Under the pieces are notes generated by a model, which saw only the letters and a list, made by a program, of their open reading frames with translations, was not told the origin of the DNA and searched no databases. From the NCBI GenBank assembly GCA_002682825.1, contig NOKP01000016.1:86952-150951 (forward strand): DNA of 64,000 bases, written 5' to 3'. Made by a program: the position numbers and the translations under genes. The stretch comes from Neonectria sp. B-13 (taxonomy: Eukaryota > Ascomycota > Sordariomycetes > Hypocreales > Nectriaceae). Below, one piece after another: positions 1 to 8,612 of the stretch. The stretch's first letter is position 1; every line of letters begins with the position of its first letter.

Positions 1-193
1 GTGGGTGGTTGCTTGCAGGAACTGAATGTACGGTTGTTCCAAGTTCGTCTTACAAGCGCACATTCAACAAATGACCTCCGTGAGCAACACAATAGTTCGG
101 TTCGTGATTCATTGCACAGCACAAAACAGCTCTGAGTCGGATCTCGACTCGTGGATACAAATACACCCGGATTCGCACTCCTCCCAGATGCAA

Positions 194-210
194 CAACTCC
201 AATATATACC
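194..210 (+). promoter_or_regulatory. Core promoter motif of the first cysteine-rich gene
   Basis: CAACTCC at 194-200 runs directly into AATATATACC, giving a TATA-like element about 115 bp before the ATG at 318. The nine bases CAACTCCAA recur at 2020-2028, again just before a TATA-like element, in front of the third member of the cluster. The repetition suggests that the promoters were duplicated with the genes. No factor is known to me for this motif. Confidence 0.4.
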
Positions 211-317
211 CAACACAACCAAAACCAAAAGAGCAAGTCAGCAACCGCCTTGCAAGCAACCCAGCATCCTCGCAGTTCCCAAAGCCCTCCCGGCTTTACC
301 ATTCCAATACTCTCAAA

Positions 318-533
318 ATGTGCGAATGGGTCGAAACCCTCCTGAAGTGCGAGAGCTGCAACAAGGTGCTCAGCGACGGGGGCAAGAAGCTGGAGGAGTG
401 CTTGCCTGCCCGCACCAGGACCGGCCACTGCCCCAACGGGATCGAGTTTGGACAGCGGGAGAAGAAGATTAGCAAGGCGGGTTGCGAGACCTGCTCTAAA
501 CCACTCAAGAAGAAGAGCGGGGACAAGAGGTAG
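318..533 (+). CDS. Small cysteine-rich protein, tandem family member 1
   Basis: This 71-residue intronless protein has no signal peptide or membrane segment, so it is probably intracellular or exported unconventionally. Seven cysteines lie at 2, 11, 14, 28, 38, 56 and 59. The first three form M-C-x8-C-x2-C, found at identical spacing in the three neighbours at 1692, 2152 and 2417, and the last two form a second C-x2-C. Two such knuckles suggest a small zinc-ribbon-like fold; that is inference. The tail is lysine-rich (KPLKKKSGDKR). The ATG at 318 is chosen because it creates the shared MC start. A TATA-like element lies about 115 bp upstream, and the leader shares CCCAGCATCCT (262-272) with the leader of member 2. 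I do not know a function. It could be a DNA- or protein-binding microprotein or an effector-like protein. Confidence 0.6.
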   Translation: MCEWVETLLKCESCNKVLSDGGKKLEECLPARTRTGHCPNGIEFGQREKKISKAGCETCSKPLKKKSGDKR

Positions 534-1691
534 GCGGATAAGAGGGCGATGCTGTGGGGAGGAGCAGAGTTGGCGAGTGTAAAATACCCTTGAATCGCTT
601 AGCATCGCGCAAATATACTAGTAAGTATGTTGAGGCGTGGGAGCTGGTTGCTTAAAAGCCAACTTCGGAGTAGTGAGGTAGTGTCTAAACGTCGCTGTGA
701 GCAATACCCGGAAGCCAAGCCAAAGTGGAAGAATATAGTAGATCAATCTTTCAGGCTAGAAAATCGGAACTTTCAGTGTTGTGTGTGCATTTCCATGTGA
801 TGACTATGTCTTATTCCTAGTTTCTTCCTAACTCTCGTCGACATCGTCACATAGATAGATCAAAGCAACGCAATAGATACCTAGCATACAGTAGACTACA
901 CAGTTAGATGCTATTCCCAGCACCATAAGCCCAACTACTCAGACACGGCAAGGTTTCTCAGTAACTGAGTTCACATTGATCCTACACATCAAGCCTATCT
1001 TTGCAACTCATCTCAGTCCCACCCTCTACCCTTGATGTCTGATTATTAAAAGGCTTATCCTCAACCACGACACATATTATGGTTGTATATAGACAATCCG
1101 ACAAGCCAGGCTACCCTTCTTCCTTCTTTCTTAACACATCGCAACTGTGATGTCAACGACATTCTGAACTGATGACGGGTGTTCTATCCTGCGTTGCTTA
1201 GATCGACCCGATGAGCTTGAATGACATCGTAACATTCTTTAGTGGTCATAGATCCTTTTGACAACAGTCGCATGACTCTGAGATACTCTAAGTATCTCCG
1301 TACCTATTGGTCTCAACCTGCTCTTTCATCACTGGTCTCTCACAGATTGGCAGCTCGTCAAAGTCAAGTTGTTCAGTTAACGTCACTCTCATGGGACGTC
1401 GTATCAGCTTGCGATGACTGTATATAAGTGATTCCTTGCATGCGGCATCTCAGTTCACACCCTCGAATCTATGAATCAAGGTACCCTACCATATATATAC
1501 CCCTGATTCCCGGATCTCCAGCCAGAAGTCATAATACTAACTAATCACAGTATCAACTATCCACTTCCTACCTTGCGATTTCAAAACACCCAGCATCCTT
1601 CCTACCAATAAGAACAAACCTCTCTCCAACTCGTAATCCCACAGCACGCAGCCACGTACCCGACAAGCCAGCAACCCAAGCGAGAAACACC
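534..1691. other. Spacer between cysteine-rich genes 1 and 2
   Basis: No convincing gene is visible in this 1.16 kb. It is AT-richer than the coding parts. It ends with the promoter and leader of member 2, including a TATA-like run at 1492-1500 and a possible leader intron: GTACCC near 1481, with CTAACTAATCACAG near 1537-1550. I found no further copy of the MC-x8-C-x2-C start here. Confidence 0.4.
1492..1500 (+). promoter_or_regulatory. TATA-like element before cysteine-rich gene 2
   Basis: TATATATAC lies about 190 bp before the ATG at 1692. It may in fact sit at the start of a leader intron, since GTACCC about 10 bp upstream followed by CTAAC and CACAG near 1550 would make a plausible intron. 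The assignment as a TATA box is therefore tentative. Confidence 0.3.
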
Positions 1692-1895
1692 ATGTGCACC
1701 AGATGGGTCATCAATTCGACGTGCCTCCATTGCAACAAACCTATTACCTCTAAGGCATGGCTCGATAAGTGTGTGAAGAAGCGCGACACGAACGAGCAAT
1801 GCGACCCCCTCCATTCGGAAGTCGGGACACACAATGACGGGGTTTGCGATGAGTGCAAGAAGAAGCACCCGCCGAAGCAGACGCAGAAGAAGTGA
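1692..1895 (+). CDS. Small cysteine-rich protein, tandem family member 2
   Basis: This 67-residue intronless protein has cysteines at 2, 11, 14, 27, 37, 52 and 55. The arrangement matches member 1 almost residue for residue: MC-x8-C-x2-C, then C, C, and a closing C-x2-C. Outside the cysteines identity is low, which implies strong selection on the metal-binding or disulfide scaffold only. The tail after the last cysteine is basic (KKKHPPKQTQKK), as in member 1. There is no hydrophobic leader. The ATG sits in a good context (AACACCATG). Role unknown. Zinc binding in a reducing compartment fits better than disulfides, because no secretion signal is present. Confidence 0.6.
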   Translation: MCTRWVINSTCLHCNKPITSKAWLDKCVKKRDTNEQCDPLHSEVGTHNDGVCDECKKKHPPKQTQKK

Positions 1896-2019
1896 TGAAG
1901 GGTGTATATCAATGATTAGCCCATAGCATAGGCCACGTAGACTACGCGATGTGAATCGAGTGAGTGCCGTTATGCTCTGTAGCAGAAGTGATTAGTAGCT
2001 GCTCGGTTGTGATTCAGAT

Positions 2020-2039
2020 CAACTCCAACTATTTATATA
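2020..2039 (+). promoter_or_regulatory. Core promoter motif of cysteine-rich gene 3
   Basis: CAACTCCAA (2020-2028) precedes a TTATATA element (2033-2039), about 115-130 bp before the ATG at 2152. It repeats the arrangement seen before member 1 at 194-210. Confidence 0.4.
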
Positions 2040-2151
2040 GGCAAACCTCCCTCACATCTCTACTATCCTAGTCTAGCTCAGCATCGAAAGCAACACAAAC
2101 ACCATATATACGAAGCAGCTAAACCACATTCTTCACATCTTGGACCAAAAC

Positions 2152-2397
2152 ATGTGCAATAGGGGCACGATCTGGAGCGAATGTAACGCCTGCGGTGTCA
2201 TAAACTTCGCCGAGTACCGCTACGATCCGTGTCCACACGCTGTCCGGACTGGTAGGTGGTGCGAAGCTATGGGGAGCTATTGTGAGGTCTTTTCGTTTGA
2301 CGAGCAAAGTTGTGCGGACTGCTATACCGCAGCGCTAGAAGAGGCGGAAGCACTGGACGACGCAGAGGACGACGCGGCAGAGGCAGAGAACAAGTAG
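2152..2397 (+). CDS. Small cysteine-rich protein, tandem family member 3
   Basis: This 81-residue intronless protein starts MCNRGTIWSECNACG, so C2, C11 and C14 match the other members. Further cysteines lie at 27, 37, 44, 54 and 57, the last two forming CADC. Instead of the lysine-rich tail of members 1 and 2 it ends in an acidic, alanine/glutamate-rich stretch, probably helical. The first in-frame ATG is at 2152. It is the intact neighbour of the broken copy that begins 20 bp downstream, and the two are alignable over about 60 residues. No signal peptide is present. Function unknown. Confidence 0.6.
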   Translation: MCNRGTIWSECNACGVINFAEYRYDPCPHAVRTGRWCEAMGSYCEVFSFDEQSCADCYTAALEEAEALDDAEDDAAEAENK

Positions 2398-2416
2398 AGC
2401 ACACGCTCAATCAAAT

Positions 2417-2755
2417 ATGTGTAACAGAAGTGAGATCTAGAACGAGTGTAGCGATTGCGCCGCTAATTACTTCGTTGACGACAGGGCTGATTTGTGTCCA
2501 GAGGCTATTCGAACCAACAGGTGGTGCCCTACCATGCGAGGCTACACTTTGATCCAACCGATGGACGAGTTCTATTTTCTCGCGTGTTACACGGCGTCGC
2601 TGTTGGACGAGCAAGAGGAGGCTCAGCGCTCACAATGGGGTATGGCGTTGGAAGAGACATGGAGGATGTTAATTAGAGTTATCGCGGCCACATGGCCATG
2701 TTGTATTGATACCCTGAACCCCTTCCAACTCAATCCCCATGTAGGCAAATATTGA
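2417..2755 (+). pseudogene. Broken tandem copy of the cysteine-rich gene (member 4)
   Basis: From ATG at 2417 the frame reads MCNRSEI, then TAG at 2438-2440, then NECSDCA and continues open to a TGA at 2755. The stop falls where member 3 has Trp8 (TGG), so one G-to-A change explains it. C2, C11, C14, C27, C37 and the segment RTNRWC align with member 3. The cysteines matching C44 and C54 are replaced by Thr and Phe, and the reading frame runs past the normal end into unrelated residues. Only 20 bp separate it from the stop of member 3, so it has no promoter of its own. Nonsense change, lost scaffold cysteines and a missing promoter all point to a decaying duplicate. Stop readthrough would be the alternative. 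Confidence 0.65.
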
Positions 2756-3523
2756 TAGTCGTCAAGAAACAAAAATGGAGGCATATTCATTAAGACGAGA
2801 CTAAGTAGCAACACAATGAAAAAAGGCACCAAATCGCACGCCTCCACACGCTGTCTGTCTGCTCACATGTTCGTGCACTCGCTCCGTCTTCTTTCTGCAT
2901 CTCCTCCTTCCATTTCTAACAGGGGCCATGTGATCTTCCATCTGCCCCTCGTCCAAGCCAGCAAAACATAAAACAGGGTATTTCAACAAATTCAGGAGCA
3001 GCGACAGCGATAGAAAGAAGCAGCATCGGCGGGAGAAGATGGAGAATTATGGCGTAAGGCGTGGCGTGGCAGTGATAGAGAAAAGTATAGGTGATGGATG
3101 ATGAGGACTCTTTCGTTGGAGGAGGGAGGTGGGTTTGGATTGAAGCCAGTGATGCAAATCCTATCCTTTTGTTTAAGTCCCAGTCCACCTTCATGAGCAA
3201 ATGTCATGAAAACGTGTCCAAGTTCCACCGCCGGATTCTAGGTTAGGCTTGCGCCACGGTCGTGTCGGCGTGCTGAGACTGGCACTTCAGGAGAGAGGGC
3301 GGATGGGTCGGTGTCGGTGTCGGGGAGCGAGAGGCGAGAAGAGCATAAGTCGGAGGGGTATCCAGGTCCAACAAATTTGGGGTGACTTGCTATGTGCTGG
3401 AAGGAGTTGTGGTGTCGTCGGGTGATAAAAGGTCGAGAGGATTCGGCGTCGTGAGTGGGAGAAAAATGGTGCCAAGCTCAAATTTTTTGGCCGAGGCGGC
3501 GTGAGAAGAAGACTGCCGGCTTC
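2756..3523. other. Spacer between the cysteine-rich cluster and arfB
   Basis: This is a convergent spacer of 0.77 kb and should hold the 3' ends of the pseudogene transcript and of arfB. Short open frames occur on both strands, but none has a recognisable product or codon pattern. Confidence 0.4.
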
Positions 3524-4249
3524 TTACTTCTTGGACGGCGCAGGAGGAGCCTTGACGTTGTTTGACAACCACGCCAGACCCTCGAGAAGACCCTCACCGG
3601 TGGTGGCGCAGCTGGGTACGACGTACCAGACCTTGTCCTTGAGCTTGGAGAGCTGGAGAGCCTCAGTGACTTCTTGGGGGCTCATGGCTGTGAAGGGGGA
3701 AGGATGACGAGTTAGCAAGGCGTACAAATGGGTACGACAGACGGGGAAAGGGGGAAAGCAACGTACCCTCCTTGATATCCTGCTTGTTGGCGAAGACGAG
3801 CAGGAGACTGTCCTTCATTTCGCGATCGTTGATGATGCGGTGCAGTTCTTGCCTGGCCTCTTCGATACGGTTTCGATCGCACGAGTCAATGACGAAGATT
3901 AAACCCTGGGTGCCTATGGGGGAGTCAGTATGTGGCTGCTTTGGAATGGAAATTACCCCTTATCGTCCAAGATAGGTTGGGTTGTTGAGTTGGACGTACC
4001 GCTAAAGTAATGCCTCCAGAGAGGACGAATCTTGTCCTGGCCACCGACATCCCAGACGTTAAACTTGACGTTCTTGTAGGTAACGGTCTCGACGTTGAAG
4101 CCGACGGTGGGGATAGTGGTGACGTCTTGGCCGAGCTTGAGCTTGTAGAGGATGGTGGTCTTGCCAGCGGCGTCGAGGCCGAGCATGAGCAGGCGCATTT
4201 CCTTTGATCCGAAGATCTTGCCCATCATTTTGGAGAGTTGGCCGCCCAT
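3524..4249 (-). CDS. arfB: ADP-ribosylation factor, Arf6/ArfB type
   Basis: This small Ras-like GTPase acts at the plasma membrane and in endocytic recycling and polarised growth. There are three exons on the minus strand: 4000-4249, 3767-3913 and 3524-3687, with GT-AG introns of 86 and 79 bp, giving 186 residues. Gly2 is available for myristoylation. The P-loop GLDAAGKTT spans 24-32, switch I carries the conserved TTIPTVGFN, switch II begins WDVGGQ (66-71), and NKQD is in exon 2. Arf6 rather than Arf1 is indicated by [21 protein letters not shown], the Gly after HYFS, and [14 protein letters not shown]. The C-terminus (APPAPSKK) is a little longer than in animal Arf6. The start at 4249 gives MGGQLSK. 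The match to the family is unambiguous; only ortholog naming is uncertain. Confidence 0.95.
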
Positions 4250-6090
4250 GGTCGCGGTTTAGCTGTGTCGTCGGGGTCGAGTCGGGTCGAGGACAGAGGA
4301 CGGAGGAAACGATGCGCGCGCAGGTGGCGGGGGGGAGACGAGAACAGCGGAATTGTCGCGGAGACGGCAGACGACGATGGTGAGAGAGGTCGAGGCAAGG
4401 ATGATGACGGTCGGGGGAAGTTTTTTTTTCTCTCGCTTGTCTCTAGGTCGGGGAGTCTGTGTGTTTGTGCGGTTGACGGTCGTGTGGTGTGATGGGTCAA
4501 CAGACGGTGTTTCGTTTCAAGTTGTCTGGCGAAGAAAGACACGACGAGTCAGCGAGGTCGGCACAGGATACAGACAGGCACAGGCACAGGTGATGGTCGG
4601 CGGTGGAGGCGGTCAATTGAAGCGCAAGAATGTCTCTGAAGGATGTCTCTCTCTGGCTGTCTGGCGTGTCGGGGATTTGAAACTCACCGGTGTGTGGTAT
4701 TGGGCGAGATGGGGGATGGAGTTGGGGAATGGATGGATGAATGACGCGCCGGCCGCAATTACACGAAGCGGATACTCGGTGCAGGTCGTCTGGACTGGCG
4801 TCGATTTGGTTTGTCGGTGGACGCGGAAATTAGGTGGTAGAACACAAACAACTAGCTAGCGGTGATGCTTGTGATTGTGGTTGTGGTTTAGCTAGTAGGA
4901 AGGGTACCAAAAGTACAACGTTGGTCGTTGGTAGGCGGGCGGGCTGGGGAATGACGGTTGTGTTGCCTGGTGATGGCGGCCGGTGATGATGGCCTTGTGC
5001 TGCGTTGCTCCTGCACTGTCCGTTGCTGTCGCCCTTGCCGTTGCCCGTTGCCCCCGTCAGGGGAAAAAGGGAAAGATTGAGTGAAGAGGGTCCGCCCACG
5101 TCGCTTGCTGCCCGCCCCTGGGTTGGGGCCCTGGCCCAGTCCGCTTTAGGGTTGGCTCCAGCACGGGGCAACGGCCGGCTACGCTACCGCAGCACAGTGG
5201 TCCAGTGAAGGTCCAGTGAAGGTCCATCCGCAATTTTTAGGTGCTTCGGTGCCTGAGGGGAAATGATTGAGGCCCTCGCTGGAGGCACTCTCAAGGGGTT
5301 CGCTCTGAGGCCCACTATAGCCTCCCTGTCCTTCGTAGGGCCACCGTCGGCTCGCTCCTTGGTCTCCTGCCCGAGGTCACTGCTGCATGCACCGTCACCG
5401 TTGCAAGTGCAGCCGCTAACGTGCTTATCAATAAGCAACGTCCTCCGTGCAAAGTGCGCCCACGATCAGAATCAGATGTAATCCCCGGGTACCGGGTTGA
5501 TGAGTCTAATAGTAGCTTAAAACGGTCACGCCCGGGTCGACAACTCACAGGTGCACGGTTGCTCACGCCCGCTGTCCCGTGCCCCGTGCCCCTAGCCAAG
5601 TCCTGTCAACTCGAGTACGGGCTCCGACTCCCAACTACATAGTACATGAGACCAGGTTGTTTGCTCTCTTCTCCCTTCGCAGAGCCTCACATGTATACTT
5701 CACAAGCAATCTATCATAGCCCCTATACTCAAGGCCGCAAGTGCCCTTGAGCTTCCCCGTCTTCACTTCTGTGCCTAGTACTCTCGCACTGCCATCCATG
5801 TCTGGGCCTTCCGTTGGTAGCCAACCTTGGCCGGGTATCAATATTCAACACCACAGAAACTCCTGCCCACCTAGAGGCAGGGTATCTGGCTAGAATTATC
5901 TATGGCAAACGATAACAACTCTGCAATCCTGGCCCCCCTTCCCCGTGTAATCAAAAGTTTCATCATTTCGTATCGTCGTGCCTTTTGTTTAATGGACAAC
6001 AGCCGCCCTCAGTCCAGCCTTTGCCTACAAACAAGTACACACTGCATCCAGCGGAGGTCCATCAACTCGAAACCTGCAGTATATGCACCG
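4250..6090. other. arfB upstream region and spacer to sgf29
   Basis: 1.84 kb. The part next to 4250 should hold the arfB promoter and leader; the far end receives the sgf29 3' end. The middle (about 5030-5640) is visibly GC-rich and contains open frames of 70-110 codons on both strands that resemble nothing I know. I see no supported gene. Confidence 0.4.
5199..5226. repeat. Short direct repeat, 11 bp unit
   Basis: GGTCCAGTGAA occurs twice back to back (5199-5209 and 5210-5220), followed by a partial third copy, GGTCCA. Confidence 0.6.
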
Positions 6091-7461
6091 TCAAGCCCTG
6101 TACTCAATGACGAACCTCCGCTCCACTTGCTGTAGTGTCGACGAGTCATTCTCCCCCTCAAACTTGAGATCCACCCTGCCGTTCTCAGCCATGTTGTGCA
6201 CCTCGGCCTTGTAAAACGTCGTCGTGTTGGGATACAAGGCCAGCACCACCTTGCCATGTTCCCAATCCTTCAGCGTGCTTGCCAGGGCCTCCGATGTGAT
6301 GGGAATCATGCTGCTCGCGCTCGATCGGTACTCCTTCTGCTTACTCTGGTCGTCCGGCTCGATGTCAAGCACCTTGTACCGTCGGCTCTTACCCTCGCCC
6401 AGCACTTGCGCCACTTCGCCTAGTATCCAATCTGAGATTTGGTCTCCGTTGAGCGCCCGCGGCTTGAACGCAACAGCGTCACCCTTGGAGAAGAGCACCT
6501 TGGACCTGTTGTTGTTGGCCCCGACGGCGGATCCAGCTCCGCTGCCCGATGACCCTTGGGGCTCGACACTGTCGGCTTTGGGTGGCATGCTGTCTCTATC
6601 TCTGTTGCTTGAACGGTCACCATACTTCCGCGCTGAACCTCCTCCGATCGGGCTAGGTACCGGTGAATCTCCAGCCCCGTCAAAGTCATACAGTGACGAG
6701 GCCGTAGGCGCGCTCTCTCTAGTAGCTTGTCTCTTGCCCGGCCCCGCCGCCTGGGCCTCTGACTGCTCCTTGGCAACCACGACTGCGCGCAAAACCTTGA
6801 GCTGGTCCGACAGAGACTTGAGGGCCGCCGTGTTCGCATCTGAGTGCTTAACACCTGCGCGGCACAGCTGTTCCATTTGCTGAAGAGAATCTCCGGGGAT
6901 CTTCTCCAAGTCCATCACGCCAACCTGCTTGTCCATGTTGACAAGCTCCGTAAGGCTGTCGTTCTCGGCGTTGATACCGCTCACAATCTCCGAGACTTGG
7001 CCCTTGCAGAGCTCCCAGATCTGGACTTCCTCACCGTGGGAGTTTCCGTTGTTTCGGTTGGACCCCCGTCCACTTCGATTTCGTTGTGACATTTCGCGAC
7101 CTGGGTGCTCTGGCTTGGCCGAGTCCTGCCTTGGTGTCCTCTGTTTTGGCGGTTCGCTCCTTGGTGACCTCTTAGGTGTTGAAACCTCTGAGGCTGCGAT
7201 GTGTCCCTTCGTACCGCGACTCTTCGATCTCGGCGTACTCGATTGGTTTGGCGTCGAGTCTCGACTAGAGGTGTCGGGCCGCTTGGTCCCTGTTCGCTTG
7301 GATTCCGGGGTGTTGGACTGGTAACGCCGGATCTCCTGAATCGTCGACTCCCTGGAAGGAGTGTCGCGTCTTCGCGGGAGTAAGGGCTGCTGGTAATACG
7401 GCCCCAGGTCCTCCTGGAGGCTCTTGAGTTCGTCCCGCGAGGGCTTCTTCCCGTTAGCCAT
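6091..7461 (-). CDS. sgf29: SAGA-associated factor 29 (tandem Tudor histone reader)
   Basis: SGF29 is the SAGA/ADA subunit that binds H3K4me2/3 and helps target Gcn5 acetylation. One exon gives 456 residues from the ATG at 7461. The C-terminal 136 residues (321-456) are the paired Tudor domain. The first half holds FSKGDAVAF and DWILGEV. The second holds ALYPNTTTFYKAEV (Tyr410, Phe416, Tyr417) and LKFEGE (Phe434), which supply the aromatic cage. A helical SAGA-binding part precedes a serine-rich linker. Residues 1-123 form an Arg/Ser/Thr/Pro-rich disordered extension not usual for the family. A second in-frame start at 7092 (MSQRNRSGRG) would give 333 residues, closer to known homologues. So the extension may be untranslated leader, or an alternative N-terminus. 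Confidence 0.85.
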   Translation of the reverse strand: MANGKKPSRDELKSLQEDLGPYYQQPLLPRRRDTPSRESTIQEIRRYQSNTPESKRTGTKRPDTSSRDSTPNQSSTPRSKSRGTKGHIAASEVSTPKRSPRSEPPKQRTPRQDSAKPEHPGREMSQRNRSGRGSNRNNGNSHGEEVQIWELCKGQVSEIVSGINAENDSLTELVNMDKQVGVMDLEKIPGDSLQQMEQLCRAGVKHSDANTAALKSLSDQLKVLRAVVVAKEQSEAQAAGPGKRQATRESAPTASSLYDFDGAGDSPVPSPIGGGSARKYGDRSSNRDRDSMPPKADSVEPQGSSGSGAGSAVGANNNRSKVLFSKGDAVAFKPRALNGDQISDWILGEVAQVLGEGKSRRYKVLDIEPDDQSKQKEYRSSASSMIPITSEALASTLKDWEHGKVVLALYPNTTTFYKAEVHNMAENGRVDLKFEGENDSSTLQQVERRFVIEYRA

Positions 7462-8612
7462 TCCGCCCCGATACCATCCGCCTAAACCGATTGCGCAAAT
7501 AAGAATCAATCCAGGAAGAAGGAAATAAAACAGTCGACAAAAAAGCCCTGCGCAAACGCACGTGAAAAAATGGACGGAAGTGTACAAACTAACCTTTGGC
7601 AGAAGGCAAAGGCGCTGGGGCGCCGAGGCCGGATGGCAAGGGGAGGGAGGGGAAGCGGATCGCGAGAAGTAGCGGAAGGCGCGCGTCTGGCAGATGACGA
7701 GAAACAAGCTAGAGGGGGGAAAGAGGAAGAAGAAGATTATTGCAGGAGGCCTCAACCCTTTTATGCTCTGCGACGAAAGGTTTGGTGGTGGGTATCATGT
7801 CGTGACTCTGCAACCTTGAGAGCAAGGGCAAGGACGGACGATGCAAGTGACGATAGCGATGACGGGGGGATTGGGGTGGCAGAATGTAGGCGGTGAAGGT
7901 GCATAGCGTTGCCGTATTGGGAAAGTACCTCTAAAGCCGTTGTGCCCCGCCGTTGAAGTGTGAATTGAATGTGAGCACTGTCCGTGTACTGTATGAAGGT
8001 CATCCACCATGGGTTCGAAGTGCTACTTGGCTATCGCCATGAGTTGGCGCTGCGTTCTGATTGTCACGAATGAGAACACTCACGTGCCTCGCTAATTTGC
8101 CTGGCGAAAGGGTAAATATCTTCTACATACGTATCCCTGTGTTTGTATCTTGTGATGACACTCATCGACCTCATTAACGACTTGTCCCCGCACTCTGGTT
8201 ATGCTCCAGATGACCTATAAATTTCAAGCTCTTGATTCGCTCAAGAAACTCAACTAAACAACAGTTCCAAGGATCTTTTCGAAGAATCTAAAGCAGTCTC
8301 GTGCTCTGAGTATTCGTTATCATGAAGGAAACGACGCTGGTAGCTTGTGGTTGTGTTCCACAGCCCCGCGTCAAATGACCTGATGTCAGCAGTGGATAGT
8401 CACTAAAGACAGCCTCAGGACGCAGAGATTGAGTGATGAAACAATCTCCAGCAACTCCGCCTCGTTGATTCCGGTGATCGAGCATCGGAAAATACTCATT
8501 TCGGGCCCTCGGAACTAGAAGCGCGACTTTGTTTAGCCATTGAGGCCCGTCCACCCGAGGATCGAGACATTCGCCTACATCTTGGCGTTCGCATCAACGC
8601 AAAGCATTGGCG
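7462..8612. other. Divergent promoter region sgf29 / FAD monooxygenase
   Basis: 1.15 kb between two divergent starts. It contains a TCACGTGC E-box-like site near 8081. The frame of sgf29 stays open upstream to about 7755 but without a further ATG. No gene is supported here. Confidence 0.4.

Noticed and set aside
8010..8025. GGGTTCGAAGTG, resembling a tRNA B box
   Set aside because: No cloverleaf can be drawn around it.
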